A stretch of DNA of 28,020 nucleotides from Acanthaster planci (taxonomy: Eukaryota; Echinodermata; Asteroidea; Valvatida; Acanthasteridae). Position 1 is the stretch's first letter, and each line of letters starts with the position of its first letter. The notes beneath the pieces are model-generated. The model worked only from the letters and a program-made list of their open reading frames with translations, made no database searches and was not told the DNA's origin. This document shows, piece by piece, positions 1 to 9,442 of this stretch. Made by a program: the position numbers and the translations under genes. The DNA is taken from positions 1,907,278 to 1,935,297 of the forward strand of contig NW_019091363.1 in the NCBI RefSeq assembly GCF_001949145.1, read 5' to 3'.

Positions 1-461
1 CTGCAGGTGCAATCTGCAGTCTCAACATGCTTGGCAGAAAGCTTGAAATACATGGAGTTGACAGCAGCTAGAAGTGAAATGACACCAAAGGATTCAGTTG
101 ACAATTTCACATCAAATCCCAGTACATGTACCGTAAATTGGTGACAGCATGAAATGAAATCCCAATACTTCGGAGTTGATTTAGCGGAGTTTATCTTTAC
201 AATGAGACTGAGTCAGCACAATTTTAAAGGGGGGATATTTCCTTCCATGTTTGTATACATGTACATTCATACTACGTGATAATCTCCAAGAACAAGAAGA
301 GTATTATCTAGATGCAGCTAGAGAGGCTTTTGAAGGTGTGCTGTTTGGTTTGATTGAGTTTGTTTGTTTGTTTGTTTGTTTGTTGGGATGTTGGGGTGTT
401 TGTTTGTTTTTTATTTTGCTTTCCTTCTTTTTTAAGATAAAATCTTAACAAATGTCAGTGC
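1..461. other. Non-coding stretch, probably SCOC intron
   Basis: I see no exon here. The SCOC exon before the one at 1122 should encode a leucine-rich coiled coil leading into Leu-Glu; no such peptide with a matching donor was found, so this is probably intron. The only notable structure is a short GTTT microsatellite at about 358-383. Confidence 0.4.
358..383. repeat. (GTTT)n microsatellite
   Basis: About six consecutive GTTT units, followed by related imperfect GTTTG units to about 412. It makes a small cysteine/leucine/phenylalanine-rich reading frame look open, but that frame has no other coding character. Confidence 0.85.
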
Positions 462-465
462 TTAA

Positions 466-881
466 CCCCTTGACGATGGGAATTTCTTCCCGAAAGCCGA
501 CTCCAAGAATTCCAGCCTCGCTTGGCGACGAAGGCCACATGCCAAACCGCAAATTATCGGTTTGTGGCCCTGCGTGCTCTGCACGCTTTGAATTACACAG
601 TGAAAAGGCTGATTGTTCGGTGGCATGCGGCTCTACTCACGGTTCCACATTCCCGTTGCCTCTTTTCAAAGTGGGGACAATTGTGAAGCTGGTGATTATG
701 ATGCAAAATCGGTCTTTTCATTTCTGGGCTATGCACAAAGACCAATTACCATATACACAAGAGCCAGGGTCTGCCTTCTTTCACCGTGTTCGCTCGAGCG
801 TGGGCCGGGAATAATAGCTGAAAAGCGGGCTGAGGATCTCAATTTTTACGGGGGCTATAGCTGCCTCCCGTTGCGAAGGGA
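466..881. mobile_element. Putative non-autonomous element with TTAA target site duplication
   Basis: A 416-bp block lies between two TTAA copies at 462-465 and 882-885. Its left end reads CCCCTTGACGATGGG and its right end, on the opposite strand, TCCCTTCGCAACGGG, an imperfect terminal inverted repeat. TTAA duplications with CCC-starting ends are typical of piggyBac-type transposons. No transposase is visible, so it would be a MITE-like derivative. Open frames inside it (for example 452-814) show no recognisable protein. The family assignment is inference. Confidence 0.55.
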
Positions 882-1121
882 TTAAGCGTGACAATCACAG
901 AGTGTGCTCTGGGTACTTAGTTTGAGATACACGTACGTACATGTACACTAAAAACCTTTGTAAAAATTCCACTTGTTTTCATTCCCCTCAGATTTTTACT
1001 ATGGATTCTGAAAATTCCAGCAGTATGGAATAATATGGAGTAATATGCAACAATGATGTGTTTCCAGGAGCAGTGTTTTCATTTACAGTGCAAATATATG
1101 AATTGTTTGTTTTTTTCCCAG

Positions 1122-1264
1122 ATTTGTCCACCAGAGTGGACAAGGTTAAAGAGGAGAATTTGAAATTGAAGTCAGAGAATCAAGTCCTGGGCCAGTACAT
1201 CGAGAATCTCATGTCAGCATCGAGTGTGTTCCAGTCGACATCACCAAAGAGCAAGAAGAAGTGA
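1122..1264 (+). CDS. SCOC: SCOC short coiled-coil protein, C-terminal coding exon
   Basis: SCOC is a small coiled-coil protein that binds ARL1 at the trans-Golgi and has been linked to autophagy and, as nematode UNC-69, to axon outgrowth. The exon follows a pyrimidine-rich tract and CAG acceptor (AG at 1120-1121) and begins with two bases of a split codon, probably Asp. It encodes [19 protein letters not shown], then [18 protein letters not shown] and a basic end SPKSKKK, with TGA at 1262-1264. This is nearly identical to the vertebrate SCOC C-terminus as I recall it. The heptad-like charged and leucine pattern fits the coiled coil. Upstream exons are outside the window or unrecognised. The stop overlaps a good donor, GTGAGC at 1261, so the exon may also be spliced onward (see 2190-2223). 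Confidence 0.93.
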
Positions 1265-2189
1265 GCAGAGCATTGCCATGTGAAATATAATGAGTCAACT
1301 TCATTTAACCCCCTGCTGCTGTAACCGTCAAAAATGTCGGGTTTTTTTTTGAAGATTCCTTCCTCTTGATTTGCCCCAGTACACAGACACATATGGGAAA
1401 TGTGACTGATTCTGACCGATATGACCACTGTGTCAAGAATGTATCTTTGCATATAAGGGTTAATCAAGGTCCACTCCTATGACACCGTATTCGTAATGTG
1501 AATACATGTACTTTCCCTAAGTCCTTGAGAATTTGGTTACATGAAAAGAACCAGAACAAACCAGCGCTCTGGTTAACCGTCAGGTTTGTGTCTATTAGAA
1601 GATCAGCAGAGCAGTTTCAAAGAATTGGTTTTCACTACCCCCGCAACTGTGGTATTCATGGATTCAAAGCGGTGAAAAGACCCAGGTTAATTTAGCAATA
1701 ACGAGTTCAAGGTGACCAAGTTTGAGTCCAATGTAAGCAAGCCATTTAAGGGTTTACATAATTTCTTCATCTTTTTCAAGAAAGGGGGCTTTGCCACAAC
1801 TTTTTCCTTTCCCTGGTTTAGCCTCTAGAGTTATTAGACGCATTTTTTATGTTGGTAAGATCGAAAGAAGTCCTTGAGAAAAAGGTCCCAAGGGTTGAAT
1901 AGATTACTCTATATTTGATTTCATGTGCATTTACATGTACATGCACAGCATATAATGGGGTCCCAGAATTAAGGGGCTAGAATGTTAATAACCTATAAAA
2001 CAGCTTTCAAGTCTCTGCTTGGCTCTTTTGCTTGAAGAACCTGAAGATGCCTACGCCTACTGTACGTTAGGTTTGTGTTGTGTTGAGTCGAATTGGTTTA
2101 GTTTGAGTAGAGTTGATTTTGTTCAAATCACATGTAATTTGATTTGACTTGATTCGAGCCAATTTGATCTGATTTGATTTGAATTGCAG
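1265..2189 (+). other. SCOC 3' UTR or alternative terminal intron
   Basis: This is either the start of the SCOC 3' UTR or, if the donor at 1261 is used, an intron ending at the CAG of 2187-2189. The last 120 bases are a low-complexity tract of degenerate TTGATTTGA-like units, followed by the acceptor. No other coding feature is seen. Confidence 0.4.
2070..2185. repeat. Degenerate TTGATTTGA-rich low-complexity tract
   Basis: Irregular repeats of GATTTG, GAGTTG and similar words run for about 115 bases, just upstream of a candidate splice acceptor. Its T-rich composition could serve as a polypyrimidine tract, though it is interrupted by purines. Confidence 0.6.
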
Positions 2190-2223
2190 ATCAGGAGGCA
2201 AGGGGAAGAAGGCCGATAAGTGA
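2190..2223 (+). CDS. Candidate alternative last coding exon of SCOC
   Basis: If the SCOC exon is spliced from the GTGAGC donor at 1261 to the CAG acceptor at 2187-2189, the codon AA|A is completed and the frame continues as SGGKGKKADK, then TGA at 2221-2223. The resulting end, SPKSKKKSGGKGKKADK, is uniformly basic, so the short peptide fits the preceding residues in frame and composition. The exon is only 34 bases and the match could be chance. No homologous tail is known to me. The alternative is that SCOC simply ends at 1264. Confidence 0.35.
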
Positions 2224-5200
2224 GTCCTGCAGTACGTCCATGTGTGTGTGTGAGTGTGCCCACCTTGTGAAGCTAACCCCCCTGCTACCTGCAGCAGAGG
2301 TTGCAAGGATGGCGCAGCATCTCGAGTATTGAAGAACTTTTTTTGCATCCATCCTGCCATCCAGAGGATGCCGGCCTCGACGAAAGTTCTGCTTTGTGAC
2401 CTGCACGCCCACACTGCAGAAATTTTGTCCGGGGTTTTGTTTAAGAAAAACACAAATCTTGAGTCCGTGGATGTTAAGAGATTATCGCCAACTCACTGTT
2501 TTACTGAGGAACTTGTCAGTGCTGCATGGATCCTTGGTGCATGTAAGAAATATGCAACATTGCGTAGCTATATTTGGTCGTCTGTTTACCATTTTCAAGT
2601 GTTGTACAAATGCTCTTCAAAAGAAAATCTTGCAGTTTGGCTGAGGGGAAAACGTGACCGTTTTGTGATTGTACCTGTGAAGCGGCATGATTTGTATAAA
2701 AAACTAAAAGACTGGTAGTCTTGGTGTGTGGTAGTCATATTTGCAAACAAAACATATCTAACAGATATACATGAATTACAAAATTTTGTAATCCAACGGG
2801 TTCAACATGGGAGCATTTCACAACATTAGCATTACCTTGGCTTGCATCGATGCATAGTTAGTCTTTACACCAAATTAGATTTGGCTCTCTTTTCACAGTC
2901 CATGGACTGTGCTTTGTATCATGCCTTGATTTCCTTTGATTCCATGTCTCCGAGTCTGATTTGTGCACGGACCTTGCATAGTACTATGCAAAGTAACCAT
3001 ATACATACATATACCGTGCATGCAGACAGCCTTAGGTTTTTTTCCCCTTTTCGATAGTCTCTTCTTGGGCACTTTACTTGAAAATCTACATACAGTATTC
3101 AATAGAATTGGTATGATTGGTCACGTATTGCTGGTAAAGGAGTGTTGCAGTGTACATAAGATGCTTGATATCATAGTTAATGCTTCAAATATCAAAACAA
3201 GTGCAGCACCACAACTGTTAGTGAAAAAAGTGAGAAAAGTTACTTGGAAAATGAACAAATGTATTCTGGCAAATTTTGACTCCTGATGGGAAATATCATT
3301 TTAAGTGAAAAAGTTAAATTCTGGTCACTGTCATTTCAGCTTGATTTTTAGTTAAGTGCCTTGCTATGCACTGTATTTGACCTGTACCGACCAAGCTTCT
3401 TGTACATAAGTGTGTAGGACGTCGTACTTGCAGTCAGTACCTTACTAACCACTAATCACTGAGTGCTTATTACAAACAAGTTGTCCCAGATTTCTGATTA
3501 TGTGTGTGTGCTAAAATCGTGGATTGGGTTTAAGCGAAGATGGTTATTCCATCTAGCATGTGAAATGATGATAAGTCCAAGATGTTTTGTGGCCATAGTG
3601 TCAGATGTGGGATGTCAGAAGTTTGATGTGCCATAGTCGCTTTATACTTAATCTAAGCTTTTTTATGCTCAGTATTAAAAAAAATTCCAACTGGATGTCT
3701 TAGAGGGCATTTTTGAAAAGTTTCAAAGGGTAAACAGCACAGTAAAAGTGTGATTCTTGGCGACAGTCGAAGGTCCATCTTTTTGGTCAGAGATAACAAA
3801 ACAGAACAGGGATTCCATACTGGCAAAGCAGTCATGATGAGGATGAATTCAAAGGTTTTATGAGTGGGCTTTCTCTGGGGAAAGTGGGATGGCAAATTGT
3901 TGAGAATGGAAACAATTGGAAGGCCTCACCCAAAGCCATCCAGATTCTTTAGAATTGGTGGCGTATTGTTTTCATATTGCAGGTTTGAGGAAGGTTGGTC
4001 ATAGCCACTTGAGCTTTATATTGCTTCGATGCCTCCTCAAAGGTGAAAAGAAGTAGGATGTGTGATTGGTTTCTTTTGTAGTGGTGGAAATTACAGGATT
4101 CAGCAAGGCTACCAGCAATATGCCATGGAGATAGTTTAAGAGGTTTTGAGAATTGAGCCTTGTATCGACATATGGGCTTACAGCATGAGTAAATGATTTC
4201 ATTTGCTCCGTTGATCTTGCTTTGCTCGAGGAAAAAAGGAAAAATAAGACCCGTGTGGTATTTGAATGAGTTTGGCAGGAGTCGTCATAGAAATCAACCT
4301 AAAACAACAGCATCTTCACTCTGTAAGAAGCACTCCAGTATTTACATCCAGTTCGTGTCAGTCTTGAAGTTGGTGTCAAAACTGTGCAGTCTCAATTTTC
4401 AAGTCAATCTTCCTTATTATGACAACAATATGTACTGTAATTAATGTGATTCTAATAATGTACGAGGACTGAGTGGATGCACATGTCAGTGACATACTGA
4501 TCTGTACTTGCATTGATGCTTTAGTTTGCGTGAAACTTACAAGAAACATCAAGTCCAAACCAAATGAAAATTTGTGAACTTGTGCTGTCATTGTACTTCA
4601 ACTAACTTCAGCATTGTCTGTGAGCATGATGCCCTGTTCTGTTCAAAAGTCGCTGGATTGCAAACGCAATCTTTTGCAAGTAATTCAACTCCAAAACATT
4701 GAGTACACAGACAGAAACTAGACCTGCAAGATGTTATGTGATTGATATTTGAAGTAAGTACATGCATGCAAAGATATGTGCTCAAGACTCTGTAGCATGT
4801 GTGTAGGTAAAAGATGATCACAAACCACCGTGTTCAGTTTGCTGAGATGAAATTGTGGCTCAACTTTTCCAACAATTCAACCAAACAATTTCTAATAGCA
4901 TTTTTGTGCATTCACTCGTATGATAGGAATTGTTTTTCTGCAAATACATTGGTTCAGATTGTTGTTGTGTTTTCTCTCTGTCCTTTTCTCTGCTAAAACA
5001 TTTTTATAGTTGCGAGTTTTATTTTGCCGATAACGAACCACGAGTTCATCCTAAATATTTGTATATCTTATGTGCAATAATTTAACTTCTAGCAGTATTT
5101 TTCTCTGTAAATTATAGGCACATGTAGGTAGTGTACATTGTTCAGAGTAGTTCTATTGTTTTTGGACAGGGTCATTGTAAAGTGTACAAGCACGTTTGTA

Positions 5201-6098
5201 GAAAAAAAATGTGGGTATGTTGATGCAAATCTGTTGGAATTCACACATGGCCATTTGCCCAAGCTTGAATGCACCGCAGAGCATTGTGGAGACACTGCAT
5301 ATGGTGGATTTGTTTTCTGGTCATGTAAATTGTGTAATCATGTCACCGTTCTCTGAGATGGCAAACTTTGATCCCGATGTGTCTTGAGAAGCAGCAGTGC
5401 TTGTATCTCCGCCGCATTAACATTTTCTACTTGATTTCAGATCGAAGGTGACTTGGAGCAGAATTTTTTTTTCAGGTTTCTCTGGCCTCAGGCAAGAACG
5501 TGACTTGCTGTAATTATCCTTCCCTTGAATCCATGAGGGAAAAACAAACAGAGGTATTCAAATTGTATATTGTCATGTAACATCAGGAAATTGGGAAATT
5601 ACATTCTGGTTTCTTGTAGAGGCACATCAAATCAATTTGTTTTGAAATATGTAACAAATCAGTGTGGTCCATTTCTCATGACATGTACAGGTACTGTCAC
5701 ATGAACGGACATGTATTATGCACAGCTTCTGAATCTTTTTGGAGTTCTTATTCCTCAACGTAAGATGTGTTTGCTTTGTGAAGCGTGAGCTTCCTCAGAC
5801 AGCCAAGGACATTACAAAGAAAATAATCAGACTCCCAAATGCTCTCTGTGCTCGGTCACAACAGTTCACTTCGGCTTGCTTTCTTACATGCTGCCCAGTA
5901 GGCCTGTGTACTGAAGATATCATACTGTTTACATGTGCGTTTTCATATGGGAGTCAGGATGGGAGGACGGGATTGACGGATTTGATTTGGAGCTCCATAG
6001 GAAAGCGTACATGTCACAAAGCTTGATGTCAGTGCATACGCCTAATGAACTCTGAAAGGAAAGCAGGCCAGGGAGATTAATTAAAATAGCACTGTACT
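2224..6098. other. Long stretch without recognisable genes
   Basis: No recognisable exon on either strand. A short TG run lies at about 2239-2252. Two perfect 16-bp palindromes occur close together, ACAGTCCATGGACTGT near 2896 and TGCATAGTACTATGCA near 2975. The longest open frame (2254-2718, 154 residues) has no domain I recognise. Part of this may be SCOC 3' UTR, but no clear poly(A) site ends it. Confidence 0.4.
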
Positions 6099-6261
6099 CA
6101 ATACGGGCATTTCACAATAGTTCACCTCGAAAAGTTAGCGATGTGTTGGCCAATCACAATGCGCGAAATCTGTCGATCCTTTCCAAACACGCGCTGGGTC
6201 GACAATATCTCGCACTGTGAGCAAACTCTTGGAGGCTCACTATTGTGAAATGCCCGTATTG
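6099..6261. mobile_element. 163-bp MITE with perfect 23-bp terminal inverted repeats
   Basis: The left end (6099-6121) begins CAATACGGGCATTTCACAAT and the right end (6239-6261) is its exact reverse complement over 23 bases. Similarity continues imperfectly a few bases inward. The interior has no reading frame. This is a typical miniature inverted-repeat transposable element. A TA inside each end could be the true target duplication, so the exact boundaries are uncertain by a few bases. Confidence 0.85.
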
Positions 6262-6443
6262 AAAGCTGATTACCTTCAAATTTGATGACTATCATCGGCT
6301 TATGTTACGTCACTGCCTGTGCCGCTTGCTGAATATGTGACTTGTCTTTATAAATGAGGCTTGTAACAGAGTAGACTGCCAAAATTGCTGGTTTTGCAGG
6401 GTGACACCTATCCACAACTAAATAAATCCGGCATTTATAAATA

Positions 6444-6614
6444 CAGTCGAACCTCGTTAATAAGAGCACTGTTAATACAAGATTCTGCTTATAACAAGGA
6501 AATGTTTAGGTCCTAATTTCCTGTTATTGTTTTCACTCCTGATAACACGAGGTTCCTGTTATGACAAGGTAATTTGCCAAGTCCGAAGGATCTCTTGTTA
6601 ACGGGGTTCGACTG
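6444..6614. mobile_element. Pogo/Tigger-like MITE, copy 1
   Basis: The element starts CAGTCGAACCTCGTTAA and its right end, read on the other strand, is CAGTCGAACCCCGTTAA. It is flanked by TA on both sides (6442-6443 and 6615-6616). CAGT-starting ends plus TA duplication are typical of the pogo/Tigger branch of Tc1/mariner. The 171-bp interior is AT-rich and non-coding. A second diverged copy lies at 9775-9921 in the opposite orientation. Confidence 0.8.
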
Positions 6615-8274
6615 TACATGTAGTTCAGTAGTGCACGTTAAGGATTAGTAAATGAATCGCAGCAATCTTGAAATTATCACCTGTATCACCTGCTGCTGAT
6701 TATTAGTTGCCATCAAAATGATTGATCAATGGAATGAAGGCATTTTTAATGTGACGATTTAACGATTTAATTTCTTTTGTTTCAAATTTAATCTCTTTCT
6801 TTTGCCAAAGAGACTTGTAGTTGACAGGAGCTTGAAATCATTTTAACACGGCTGCAAGTTGAGTTTTAAGTTTTTTTTTTGGCAACACCAACTTGTCATG
6901 TACATCCGCAATTTCCATGTCTTTGAACAGCATATTCTCCCTCATAAGGCTGGAAAGTGTTTCGTGCATTACACCCAAGGACAGATATAATCAATATCAT
7001 CAAACCAAGGGTTTTGGTTTTTCTTCTGGCAGTATGTAGAAAGGTTTGTCATCTGCACACTTGGATTATTTCCGAGTCATAGCCTGCATGTGATGGTGGT
7101 TTATTTTGGGACCCACTGAGCAGATGACCTGTGATATTTTAAATAGCTTTCATTGCTTCTGAATGTTGATTTGGTCGTGTGTGATGTAGAGACAATATCT
7201 TGGCTGTAGTGGGAACTATGCTATAATTTTCTATCGTGGCCGTTTGGTTTCCACAGGTGAGGTTCAGGTCTTGGTCACTGATTCACGTTTCACTGGTTTA
7301 CTGTCGCACCAATTTGCTTCAACAGTGTTGATATGGGAGAAAAACTGAGGCAAAGTAAGTCTATAGAGAACCCCAGGGTGTATGCACATTGTGTACAGGA
7401 TCCAATGAGGTCAGTTTTTATGATCTGCAGATTGGTGGAACCCCAAAATGTTACAATTTCAGCATTGCCAAGTTTTGAATCGGAGGGGGAAAAAGGTGGC
7501 TTTTACAGCATTCTTACACATGTAATACTGGTAGTGTTTACATGCATGACTTTACAAACTGACAAGACTTGGAAGCAACTCTGTGGAATTTGGAGAGACA
7601 CACTGGTCGGGTGGACTCGTATCTGAAAATGCTTGTAGCAAAGACTACTCTTTTGATTGCCTGAAGTGGTTTGGAATAAAGCACTCATTATGACCATCTG
7701 AACCACATTTTTTTCTTTCTAAATTTTCAAACTTCCTTTGAATATTATACAATGTAATCATCTTTTTGACCAAATTTAAATCCTCTAAAGTTTGATTTGT
7801 TTCCTTGTTACTTCAAACTTTGAGAAGTGTATTTAGTGTAGATTTAAGTATATTGTGATCGGAACACCTGTAAAAAAGACATAGATTCCTGAATTTTAAG
7901 TAACCTGCTGTATTTATTGATTTGTAATCTTGCCATTATGCAAACAATGATGCTGATGAAGAAATCGTGGCTGTGAAATAAACTGTGTAGCAGAGTAGTA
8001 GAATCAAACCACCTACCATATTTCAGTGGCGTCATTTGTTCAAGAAATGTCTTTGCCCAAGAACCTGGATTTAAAGCAGGATGTACATGTAGTTGATGAA
8101 ATCACTGCTTACAATGTGCACATGTGGTCTTGCAACCAAAATTTCAGTCAGCGTGCTACCGTGATTCTTTCATCGAAAACAATTCTTTTTCAGAGGTAAT
8201 GAACACTTGCACTTACATACAGCATGTTCTGGTTCTGGATATATGTACATGTAAAAGGTTTGTGGTGAAAGGAC
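6615..8274. other. Stretch without recognisable genes
   Basis: No exon recognised. An AATAAA at 7675-7680, followed about 30 bases later by a T-rich stretch, is a possible plus-strand polyadenylation signal. If it serves SCOC, the 3' UTR would exceed 5 kb, which is not established. Confidence 0.35.
7675..7680 (+). terminator. Candidate poly(A) signal AATAAA
   Basis: A canonical hexamer with a T-rich tract downstream (about 7708-7720). It is one of several AATAAA words on the plus strand (others near 6421 and 7977), so assignment to SCOC is tentative. Confidence 0.25.
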
Positions 8275-8326
8275 GTCTGTCGTCAAGAGACTGCCCAACA
8301 ATGGCAGCAGTCCCCTGACGACAGAC
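8275..8326. repeat. Strong imperfect hairpin
   Basis: The arm GTCTGTCGTCAAGAGACTGC at 8275-8294 pairs with 8303-8326, which ends TGACGACAGAC. The first 11 base pairs are perfect, two single mismatches follow, then pairing resumes up to a loop of about 7-10 bases. It lies between the converging SCOC and UNC50 genes. It could be a 3' UTR structure, a short hairpin RNA or a relic of a TIR element. The loop is short for a typical microRNA precursor. Confidence 0.65.
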
Positions 8327-9442
8327 AGAGCATACTACCCAAATCATTGAGCATGTGCACCCTCCAGTTCATTTCAGTACCATACATACAAAGAGATATC
8401 TTTTGCCTGATGCTACAGCAAATGTTTTACTTAACACCTTCACCATGACAAACTTCCAAGCTGACCATGTATCAGGTTGTTACGTGACCAGTTTGCCAGT
8501 TCATCTTCAGTCAACCCCCACTACCCCTCAAAAATCTTGAACTGTCGTATACAATCTGTTCATGAAGACAGTGAGTTTTCCAACCTGATGCACTTTTATC
8601 AAACGAGTCGTCATTCATCTGTATTTCTTGCAGGACACCAAGTAGCCTTTGTGACTATCAAGTTATAAAATGTCCAGAATAACTTACAGGAAAGGGTTAC
8701 CTTTTCAAAACCGATTTCTACAAAAGACCCAAAACTATACATCTATTTACAATAATATACACCCACAGGTGTGTGCTGAGTGAAGTCAACACAATCTCAA
8801 GTTCTCTCCGTCTGGACGTTTTTGTCTCGCACACTGCTTGTGCATGAACGATATGTCGCCAGCTGGTTCAACACCACTCCCCTGCTCCCAAACAGGAATC
8901 TTCTCTGCTTGAAGACTAGACAAGTATTTTGGGCAACAGAAATGCCTGTTTACACCACACGAACACATACATGTAGTCTTGCTACAAGATGTTACTACTC
9001 TTCGTCGAGAGCAAGGAGGAATCTCTAGTCGAGTCAAAACTGCTTTGGCAACATCAACATGCAAACTATTCTACACGTGTACATGTACTCTAATGTAATG
9101 TGAAATCTTTCTTCTGCCACCTTTCAATTTTATCATTTCAATTTCCTGTGTACCAAGTACAGAAGTTTTCTCAGCACATTTTTTTATAATGTACATGTTT
9201 TATAAAAATGTCTGTTCGAGTGCACTGACCATACTTACCATGTACATGTACATACGGAGAGAAAAAAAGTTTACCACACGAGTAGCTACGACATGCATGA
9301 AGAAAAATTATTAAACAAAATCAGATAGATTCTGAAGACCATTTCGAAGAAGTTGGCATTTTTCATTTGCTGGGCATTCCCAGCGGAACACCCTGGGGGC
9401 AATGTTGTGACTAACGGAGGGGGGAAGTTTCCAGACGGCCTT
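8327..9442. other. UNC50 3' flank or 3' UTR
   Basis: This lies downstream of the UNC50 stop on the minus strand. No exon is recognised on either strand. TACATG-rich tracts occur near 9075 and 9240. No convincing minus-strand poly(A) signal could be assigned, so the 3' UTR end is unknown. Confidence 0.4.

Noticed and set aside
452-885. Two overlapping plus-strand frames of 120 and 90 residues
   Set aside because: Both lie almost wholly within the TTAA-flanked MITE-like element and show no transposase or other protein character.
1307-1464. Possible second TTAA element (TTAACCC at the left, GGGTTAA at the right)
   Set aside because: Only about seven bases are symmetric at the ends, with no extended inverted repeat, so chance is a sufficient explanation.
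2254-2718. Open frame of 154 residues on the plus strand
   Set aside because: It has no recognisable domain, and a second overlapping frame is also open. It lies just after a candidate SCOC stop and is more likely UTR or non-coding.
2896-2990. Two perfect 16-bp palindromes close together
   Set aside because: They are short, share no flanking repeats or TIR structure, and similar short palindromes are common in this sequence, so no feature is claimed beyond a mention.
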